From NCBI RefSeq assembly GCF_000425665.1, contig NZ_KE384431.1:218692-282691 (forward strand): DNA of 64,000 bases, written 5' to 3'. The DNA is from Gemella cuniculi DSM 15828. Lineage in GTDB: Bacteria; Bacillota; Bacilli; Staphylococcales; Gemellaceae. Below, in pieces: positions 57,947 through 64,000 of the stretch (positions are counted from its first letter, which is position 1; every line of letters begins with the position of its first letter). A program made the position numbers and the translations under genes. Under the pieces are notes generated by a model. That model had not been told where the DNA came from, made no database searches, and was given only the letters and a program-made list of their open reading frames with translations.

Positions 57947-59008
57947 TTAATTTTCCAAAATAACAACTGGTTTTATTAAATCAGCTGGCTTTTCTTTCAT
58001 AAGTAATAAGGCATCTTCTACTTTGTCAAAGCCATAAAATTTATGAGTTAATAGATGATTTACGTCTAATTTCCCACATTCAATTAGTTTTGCTAATTTT
58101 TCTAAGCGTAATCTTCCTCCTGGCATTAAACCTCCCAAAATTTGTTTATGTCCCATTCCAACACCCCATTCAACACGTGGGATATTTATGTAAGTACCTT
58201 TACCTAAGTAATTTACATTTCCTATTTTTCCTCCAGGTTTTAAGCATTTAACAACTGGTTCCATCGTTTCTACACTACCTCCAGCTATTATAGCTTTATC
58301 TACTCCTTTTCCATCTGTTAGTTTTAGTACTTGTTCATCAATTGATCCTTCTTTATATCCAATAAAATCAGTTGCACCATATTTTTTAGCTACATCACGG
58401 CAAATTTGTCGAGTACCTACTGCAATAATTCTAGATGCCCCTCTCAAATTTGCTCCAGCTACTGCCATTAAACCAACTGGCCCAATTCCGACTACTAGCA
58501 CAGTATCTCCAAACTGTACATCAGCTAACTCCACACCATGAAATCCTGTTGGTACCATATCAGAAAGCATACACGCTTCTTCTACACTAACTCCATCTGG
58601 AATATGTGCTAAGTTTCCATCTGCATCATTCACATGGAAAAATTCCCCAAACATCCCATCTTTAAAGTTAGAAAACTTCCATCCTGCTAGCATCCCCCCT
58701 GAATGCATTGGAAAACCTGCTTGTGCCTCTAAAGAATTCCAATCAGGCGTTATAGCTGCAACCATAACTCTATCTCCAACCTTAAAATCTTTTACTAATT
58801 CTCCTACCTCCACAACAACACCACAGCCTTCATGCCCCAATATCATATCAGTTCTTTCGCCAATTGCTCCTTCCCACACTGTGTGCACATCTGATGTACA
58901 TGGTGACAACGCTAATGGTTTTATTATAGCATCGCTTGGTCCACAAACTGGTCTTTCTTTTTCAATCCAACCAATTTCTCCAATTTTTTTCATAGCAAAA
59001 CCTTTCAT
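57947..59008 (-). CDS. NADP-dependent secondary alcohol dehydrogenase (isopropanol type)
   Basis: The 353 residues closely follow the Clostridium/Thermoanaerobacter secondary alcohol dehydrogenases. MKGFAMKKIGEIGW, LALSPCTSDVHTV (zinc Cys), MILGHEGCGVVVEV (zinc His-Glu) and MLAGWKFSNFKDG all fit. NINIPRVEWG-type IPRVEWGVGMGHK follows, as does a Rossmann motif VGIGPVGLMAVAGA. It reduces small ketones, or oxidises secondary alcohols, with NADP. I chose ATG 59008 because AAAGGAGGAG precedes it. Monocistronic. Confidence 0.92.
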   Translation of the reverse strand: MKGFAMKKIGEIGWIEKERPVCGPSDAIIKPLALSPCTSDVHTVWEGAIGERTDMILGHEGCGVVVEVGELVKDFKVGDRVMVAAITPDWNSLEAQAGFPMHSGGMLAGWKFSNFKDGMFGEFFHVNDADGNLAHIPDGVSVEEACMLSDMVPTGFHGVELADVQFGDTVLVVGIGPVGLMAVAGANLRGASRIIAVGTRQICRDVAKKYGATDFIGYKEGSIDEQVLKLTDGKGVDKAIIAGGSVETMEPVVKCLKPGGKIGNVNYLGKGTYINIPRVEWGVGMGHKQILGGLMPGGRLRLEKLAKLIECGKLDVNHLLTHKFYGFDKVEDALLLMKEKPADLIKPVVILEN

Positions 59009-59259
59009 AATGTTTCTCCTCCTTTTGTTTTGTAAAACAATTATCTCATTATTTTTTAAAATTTTCAATTATTAAAACTTATATTATCCTTCTCATTTCA
59101 AAATATAAGACGATTTTATATTTATTATTTTTATAATTGTTTTTCATATTTATTTCAAATTAAATTGAAAAAAAATTTATTCTATAATAGATTTTATATT
59201 ACAAAAAAGAAAATTTATAATAAAAACTATATTTTTCAATTTATCTTGTATAACAATAT
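59009..59259. other. AT-rich promoter region, no gene
   Basis: Holds the promoter of the alcohol dehydrogenase gene; no recognisable operator. Low-complexity A/T runs otherwise. Confidence 0.4.
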
Positions 59260-59337
59260 AAAAAAGCGATTACTACAAAAGTGAACTGTCCCTTAAATTA
59301 ATTTTAGGTACAGCTCACTACAGCGTAATCGTCTTTT
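59260..59337 (-). terminator. Branched terminator of the YugP-like gene
   Basis: AAAAGCGATTAC (59262-59273) pairs with GTAATCGTCTTTT (59325-59337) at the base of a longer hairpin containing inner complementary stretches (GTGA/TCAC, TGTCC-type). On the minus strand six Ts follow. Confidence 0.7.
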
Positions 59338-59340
59338 ATT

Positions 59341-60063
59341 CTAATCTCTATTACTACTCAATAATATAAATATAAATCTTAACATTTCCATTAAAGCTAC
59401 TAATGCTGCTGCTACATATGTTAAAGCTGCTGCTGTTAAAACTTTTTTGCAATGTCTATGTTCTTGTTCATCAACTATATTAAGATCTACAACTTGTTCT
59501 AAAGCACGCTTAGAGGCATCAAACTCTACAGGCAAAGTTACCACTTGAAATAGTACTGCAAATAACATGAATCCTACACCTATCCAAGCCACCGTATAAC
59601 CAAATTGCCCTATTAGTCCAGTCAACATAAAGCCTACTAAAATTAAAATAGTTGATAAATTTCCACCAATATTTGCTAACGGAACTAAACTATGTCTCCA
59701 TCTCATAGGTTTGTAATCTGCAACTTTATCTTGGATAACATGTCCCACTTCGTGTGCTGCTATTGCTACTGAAGCAACTGTTGGTTGTGAATAAACTATC
59801 GGAGACAAAACAACAACATCTTTAGTGGGGTCATAATGGTCTGATAATTCATCTTCTCCTTTTATTACCTCAACTCCAGTTATTCCATTAGCTTGCATTA
59901 TTATTTCCGCAACTTCTTTTCCTGTTAATCCTGATTTTGTTCTTACTTTTTTGTATCTCTCATATGTACTTCTTACTTTAAATTGTGCCCATAACGGAAT
60001 CAACATTATCAATAAAAAGTAAAGTATGTAACTAGCCGACGTTCCATAAAATCCTATTGGCAT
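59341..60063 (-). CDS. YugP-like neutral zinc metallopeptidase
   Basis: A membrane protein of 240 residues with an N-terminal membrane segment, the zinc motif AIAAHEVGHVIQDK (HExxH) and several C-terminal membrane segments. LPVEFDASKRAL supplies the third ligand region. This is the YugP (PF04298) family of Firmicutes, whose substrate is unknown. AGGAGGAAATTG precedes the ATG. Confidence 0.9.
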   Translation of the reverse strand: MPIGFYGTSASYILYFLLIMLIPLWAQFKVRSTYERYKKVRTKSGLTGKEVAEIIMQANGITGVEVIKGEDELSDHYDPTKDVVVLSPIVYSQPTVASVAIAAHEVGHVIQDKVADYKPMRWRHSLVPLANIGGNLSTILILVGFMLTGLIGQFGYTVAWIGVGFMLFAVLFQVVTLPVEFDASKRALEQVVDLNIVDEQEHRHCKKVLTAAALTYVAAALVALMEMLRFIFILLSSNRD

Positions 60064-60159
60064 ATCAATTTCCTCCTAGTGGTAAATATATAAAGAAGAT
60101 TATATCATGTTCTTCTATTATTTGCTAGTATTTTCTACCATTATTTAAGAAAAATTATT

Positions 60160-60930
60160 TTAACTTCCCTGATATTTTATAAACAACTCCATTATTTTAT
60201 CAGCAATTTTTTTCTCAATATTTGCTCCTGAAATTATTTCGTCTGCAACCTTAGTTAATTCCGAATATTCTCCAACTTGAATTCCATATGTCGCGTTCTC
60301 TATCATTTCTATATCATTTTTATCATTTCCAAATGCTACATATTCTGGAGATATATTATTAATTATACTATTTGCTTTATTAATATCTACAGGATTAATG
60401 TAGATTGCTCTTTCTATTTCATGATACATAATAGAAACTTTTTTTTCATCGTTTGAAATATTTAAAATTTGATCACGAATTTCTTCATTTTTATTAACAA
60501 AAATTGCCATTTTTATAGGTTCTAGCATTTCATCTAGTTTTAATGATTTTGCAACTTTGTATTTATCAACATACTTGAAAAAGCTAATTTCTTCTTCCTT
60601 GTTATATACATAATTTATATAATCATCTATAAAATAAGGTAAATCATATTTTTCACAGAACTTTAATATTCTTAAATAAAAATCCTTATTTAAGGGTGTA
60701 TAAGTTAATAAATTTTGATTTTTATATACTGCTGCTCCATTAAGCGAAATAACAATATTTTCCTTAAAATCGTCTTTTAAAACTGGCATACAATCCCGGT
60801 ATGATCTTGCAGATGCAAAACAAATTTCATGGCCATATTCTTCTGCCTTTTTTAAAATTTCTATTATTTTATTTGAAATATTTTTTCCATCAAAACAAAT
60901 TGTACCATCTAAATCAAATACAAATTTCAT
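60160..60930 (-). CDS. Cof-type HAD-family phosphatase
   Basis: The 256 residues contain HAD motif I FDLDGTICFDG with the nucleophilic Asp, ASARSYRDC (motif II), and AFGNDKNDIEMIE (motif IV). The middle inserted cap domain is of the Cof type. Substrate unknown; the family dephosphorylates sugar phosphates or nucleotides. It follows der by 14 bases. Confidence 0.85.
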   Translation of the reverse strand: MKFVFDLDGTICFDGKNISNKIIEILKKAEEYGHEICFASARSYRDCMPVLKDDFKENIVISLNGAAVYKNQNLLTYTPLNKDFYLRILKFCEKYDLPYFIDDYINYVYNKEEEISFFKYVDKYKVAKSLKLDEMLEPIKMAIFVNKNEEIRDQILNISNDEKKVSIMYHEIERAIYINPVDINKANSIINNISPEYVAFGNDKNDIEMIENATYGIQVGEYSELTKVADEIISGANIEKKIADKIMELFIKYQGS

Positions 60931-60944
60931 AATTAACTTCTACA

Positions 60945-62252
60945 TCAATTTCTTTTTCTTGCTAATAATTTTATTGGTGTTCCATCAAAATTAAATGAAT
61001 CACGAATTCTATTTTCTAAAAATCTCTCATAAGAAAAGTGCATTAATTCTGGATAATTTACAAAAAATACAAATGTTGGTGGGTTAATTGCAACTTGTGA
61101 TGCGTAAAAAATGTTTAACCTCTTCCCTTTATCCATTGGTGTTGGATTCATAGATACAGCATCAACGACAATTTCGTTTAATGTTGACGATTGAATTCTT
61201 CGCTGTCTATTTTCATACGATTCTTTTATTAATGGAAAAATGTTAAATACTCTCTGTTTTGTCTTTGCAGAAACATAAATAATCTTAGCATAATCTAGAT
61301 AAGAAAAATTATCACGAATTTTCTCATCAAATTCCTTCATTGTTTTGTCATCTTTAGCTATTGCATCCCATTTATTGACAACTATTATTACCCCTTTTCC
61401 TGATTCATGTGCATAACCGGCAACTTTTTTATCTTGTTCAATAATCCCTTCTTCGGCATTAAGAACAACTAAAACAACATCGGATCTTTCTATAGCTTTT
61501 AATGAACGAAGTACTGAATATTTTTCACATGATTCATATACTTTTCCACGTTTTCTTATACCTGCTGTATCAATAACTACATATTCATCCCCATTATGAA
61601 TAAAATCGGTATCAATAGCATCTCTTGTTGTTCCCGCAATATCAGATGCTATTACACGCTCTTTTCCTAAAATTGTGTTAATTAAACTAGATTTTCCTAC
61701 ATTTGGTCTCCCTATTAAAGAAAATCTAATTTTTTTATCTTCTACTTCTTCGTCAGATACTTTGAAATTTTTGCAAACTTCATCTAATAAATCTCCAATA
61801 CCTAAACCATGTGAGCCAGATATTGGGAACGGTTCTCCAAAACCTAATGAATAAAAATCATAAATCATATGATTCATATCAAAATTATCAATTTTATTAA
61901 CTGCAAGTACAACTGGTTTATCTGTTTTGTAAAGAAGTTTCGCTACCTCTTCATCGTCACTAGTCACTCCATCACGACCGTTAGTTAGAAATATAATTAC
62001 ATCAGCTTCATCAATTGCCAATTCTGCCTGTGCCCTAATTTGCTTTTGAAATGGAGTATCCTCTAACTCTATTCCTCCAGTATCAATCATAAAGAAAGAA
62101 TAATTTAACCATTCTGCTTTTGAATATATTCTATCACGAGTAACTCCCGCTACATCTTCTACTATAGAAAGTCTATCCCCTATTATTTTATTAAAAATAG
62201 TAGATTTCCCCACGTTTGGTCTTCCTATAATAGCCACTGTTGGTTTTGCCAT
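60945..62252 (-). CDS. der: Ribosome biogenesis GTPase Der (EngA)
   Basis: Der has two tandem GTPase domains, each with a P-loop ([13 protein letters not shown] near residue 9 and [13 protein letters not shown] near residue 181), DTAG-type G3 motifs (DTGGIEL, DTAGIRK) and NKID/NKWD G4 motifs. A KH-like C-terminus completes the 435 residues. It assists 50S subunit assembly. It lies 140 bases downstream of rpsA, with a terminator between. Confidence 0.96.
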   Translation of the reverse strand: MAKPTVAIIGRPNVGKSTIFNKIIGDRLSIVEDVAGVTRDRIYSKAEWLNYSFFMIDTGGIELEDTPFQKQIRAQAELAIDEADVIIFLTNGRDGVTSDDEEVAKLLYKTDKPVVLAVNKIDNFDMNHMIYDFYSLGFGEPFPISGSHGLGIGDLLDEVCKNFKVSDEEVEDKKIRFSLIGRPNVGKSSLINTILGKERVIASDIAGTTRDAIDTDFIHNGDEYVVIDTAGIRKRGKVYESCEKYSVLRSLKAIERSDVVLVVLNAEEGIIEQDKKVAGYAHESGKGVIIVVNKWDAIAKDDKTMKEFDEKIRDNFSYLDYAKIIYVSAKTKQRVFNIFPLIKESYENRQRRIQSSTLNEIVVDAVSMNPTPMDKGKRLNIFYASQVAINPPTFVFFVNYPELMHFSYERFLENRIRDSFNFDGTPIKLLARKRN

Positions 62253-62329
62253 CTTTTTACCTCCACAATATAATTAATATAGACTTATTAATTAAATATC
62301 AATTTCTAAAAAAATTATTACTCTTATTC

Positions 62330-62373
62330 AAAAAATAATAGCAATAGACACCTATCAATCTACTGCCATTATT
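62330..62373 (-). terminator. rpsA terminator
   Basis: AATAATAGCAATAGA (62334-62348) pairs with TCTACTGCCATTATT (62359-62373), fifteen bp with two G-U. On the minus strand a T-run follows. Confidence 0.8.
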
Positions 62374-62393
62374 TTTTCTAATTAATCTAGAAA

Positions 62394-63602
62394 TTAAAGT
62401 TCAATATCTTTAAATTTATCTGCAACACTAAATGAAGTATCTTCGTCTTTTAAATAAGATGTGTCAAATTCTGGTTCTTCTTTAACTTCTTCTTTTTTAG
62501 GTTTTTCCTGTAATTCTTTTATAGTTAAAGACAATCTTTCATTTTCAAAATCTACATCAAGTACTTTTACAGTTACTTTATCACCTCTGTTAAGAACATC
62601 TGATACATTATTTACTCTCTCGTGAGAAATTTGAGAAATGTGTACTAATCCCTCTACATCATCCATAATCTCTACAAATGCTCCAAACGCAGTTGTATTA
62701 CGTACAACACCTTCTAGCACATCTCCAGTTTTAATGGTTGCACGAGCTACTTCCCACTGTGTTGGTAACAATGTTTTTGCCGATAATGATACCCTTTCAT
62801 TTTCTTTATCAACTGCAATTACTGCAACTTTTACCATATCACCAACAGAAAGAACATCTTCTATTTTATCAAAACGCTTATGTGATATCTCGGAAATATG
62901 AAGTAATCCATCAATCTCTCCTAAATTAACAAATGCACCAAAGCTAGCAATACGATTTACTTTTCCTTCTACAACATCTCCTACATTAATATTATCGTAG
63001 ATCTCCGCTAATTTTTTAGCCTGCTCTTCTTCTAAAATCACCCTTCTATTTAAGATAATTTTATTTTTAGATTTATCAACTTCTTCAATTTTGAATGTAT
63101 ATTCTTTACCTACAAAACTTGATAAATCTTTTTTAAATTTAACATCAATATAAGATCCTGGAATAAACGCACGTAATCCCTCAACTTCCGCTAGTAATCC
63201 ACCTTTTGTTTGTGCAGATACAGTTGCAGTTATATATTCACCATTTTCAAATTTTTCTATTAACTGAGTCCAAGATAACTCCATAAGTTTTCTATATTCA
63301 GCATTTTCTAAAATTTTATGTGACAGATAAATCACACCTGGAACATCTTCTGTTCTTTTTTCACGATCTACTCTAATACCAGTAACTTGTGCTTCTATTT
63401 CATCACCAACCGATAGTATTTCTTCAATATTTTCAAACGGCTTTCTTGTAATTTGATTTCGCAAAATCACACAATCATACTGCGCTCCTGCTACATCAAC
63501 ATATACTCTATCAGATTCAATTTTAGATACAGTTCCAGTTACCTTATCTCCTTTTTTTAGCATTTCTGAGCTATTTAATAATTCCTCAAATGAAGTTGTC
63601 AT
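62394..63602 (-). CDS. rpsA: Ribosomal protein S1-like RNA-binding protein
   Basis: The 402 residues contain four S1 (OB-fold) repeats. The third and fourth are the clearest (GDVVEGKVNRIASFGAFVNL, GLLHISEISH; GDVLEGVVRNTTAFGAFVEI, GLVHISQISH). The acidic tail ends ADKFKDIEL. Firmicute S1-like proteins (YpfD) have four repeats, unlike six in Escherichia coli, and may bind mRNA leaders at the ribosome. AGGAGG precedes the ATG. Confidence 0.9.
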   Translation of the reverse strand: MTTSFEELLNSSEMLKKGDKVTGTVSKIESDRVYVDVAGAQYDCVILRNQITRKPFENIEEILSVGDEIEAQVTGIRVDREKRTEDVPGVIYLSHKILENAEYRKLMELSWTQLIEKFENGEYITATVSAQTKGGLLAEVEGLRAFIPGSYIDVKFKKDLSSFVGKEYTFKIEEVDKSKNKIILNRRVILEEEQAKKLAEIYDNINVGDVVEGKVNRIASFGAFVNLGEIDGLLHISEISHKRFDKIEDVLSVGDMVKVAVIAVDKENERVSLSAKTLLPTQWEVARATIKTGDVLEGVVRNTTAFGAFVEIMDDVEGLVHISQISHERVNNVSDVLNRGDKVTVKVLDVDFENERLSLTIKELQEKPKKEEVKEEPEFDTSYLKDEDTSFSVADKFKDIEL

Positions 63603-63680
63603 TACTTCTAATCCTCCTGTGCTTACAATAACATACTATATATTATACATCAAAATTGCTATTATGTCATTTATTTTATG

Positions 63681-64000
63681 TTAATTTTTTAATTCTTTTT
63701 TTATTTCATCAAATAATTTTTTTTCTTTTTCATCTAATTTATAATTCTCCAACAAATCTGGTCGCCTCAAATATGTTCTTTTTAAACTTTCTTTTTTTCT
63801 ATATATTTCTATATTTTTATGATGACCTGAAGTTAATACATCTGGAACTATCATACCCTTATAATTTTTTGGTCTGGTATACTGTGGATATTCTAAAAGT
63901 CCAGTTGAAAACGAATCATCTTTATGTGATTCTTCTTTGCCTAAAACCTCAGGAACTAATCTCGCTATACTATCGACCATAGTCATTGCAGCAAACTCCC
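63681..64000 (-). CDS. trmD: tRNA (guanine-N1)-methyltransferase, C-terminal part (partial)
   Basis: TrmD methylates G37 of tRNAs decoding CNN and similar codons. The frame is open to the right edge: [20 protein letters not shown], the [11 protein letters not shown] segment, and [17 protein letters not shown], all typical of TrmD's C-terminal half. The stop is at 63681. The remaining part lies outside the window. Confidence 0.93.
   Translation of the reverse strand, partial: EFAAMTMVDSIARLVPEVLGKEESHKDDSFSTGLLEYPQYTRPKNYKGMIVPDVLTSGHHKNIEIYRKKESLKRTYLRRPDLLENYKLDEKEKKLFDEIKKELKN

Overview
The window comes from a strongly AT-rich, low-GC Gram-positive bacterium. T-box leaders, a CtsR-controlled clpB, an hprK-lgt-trxB block, comEA-comEB-comEC-holA, gatCAB, Mn-type pyrophosphatase and a staphylococcal-type thermonuclease together point to the Bacillales. 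My best guess is a Gemella-like organism; this is inferred from gene content and sequence style, and no 16S gene is present.

Left part (1-17,000). The 5' half of ileS with its T-box leader is followed by an accessory stretch. This holds a compact circular-bacteriocin locus on the minus strand (about 3,790-5,340). Its precursor carries a 58-residue core that lines up without gaps with gassericin A. It is followed by a SpoIIM/DUF95-type membrane protein, a second membrane protein and a 50-residue candidate immunity protein. Upstream lie decayed mobile DNA: two tandem large serine recombinases, both broken and neither reading its catalytic serine in frame, a SHOCT-like small ORF, a broken HTH/zinc-finger gene, and phage tail gene remnants (to about 9,890). 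Then come a PTS-EIIC_2-type membrane protein, a DUF554 protein, a frameshifted Asp/Glu racemase-family gene, clpB with two CtsR boxes, a structured repeat-rich intergenic region and a nitroreductase.

Middle (17,000-46,100). A type III restriction Res gene is cut off exactly at helicase motif II. A T-box-controlled gatCAB operon follows, then prmA, a broken monooxygenase-like gene, and an organic-acid module (D-2-hydroxyacid dehydrogenase, AEC permease, CitA/DcuS-type two-component system). After these come uvrB, ddl-murF, a small secreted/membrane protein locus, a DUF998 protein, the competence operon comEA-comEB-comEC with holA, cysteine desulfurase-mnmA, and the tsaE-tsaB-rimI-tsaD operon for the t6A tRNA modification.

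Right part (46,100-64,000). This is mostly ordinary chromosome: a membrane-anchored nuclease, an amino-acid permease, alanine dehydrogenase with a cre-like site, trxB, lgt, hprK, a YvlD-like protein, ppaC, msrA, a YihY protein, a CobW-family GTPase, a secondary-alcohol dehydrogenase, a YugP-like metallopeptidase, a HAD phosphatase, der, rpsA and the 3' part of trmD. Most genes lie on the minus strand and many are separated by clear intrinsic terminators.

Frameshifts and in-frame stops are concentrated in accessory genes, while the housekeeping genes read through intact. This suggests real decay more than poor sequence, although several breaks lie in homopolymer runs. The most interesting system is the small gassericin-A-like circular bacteriocin locus, which has no visible ATPase partner.
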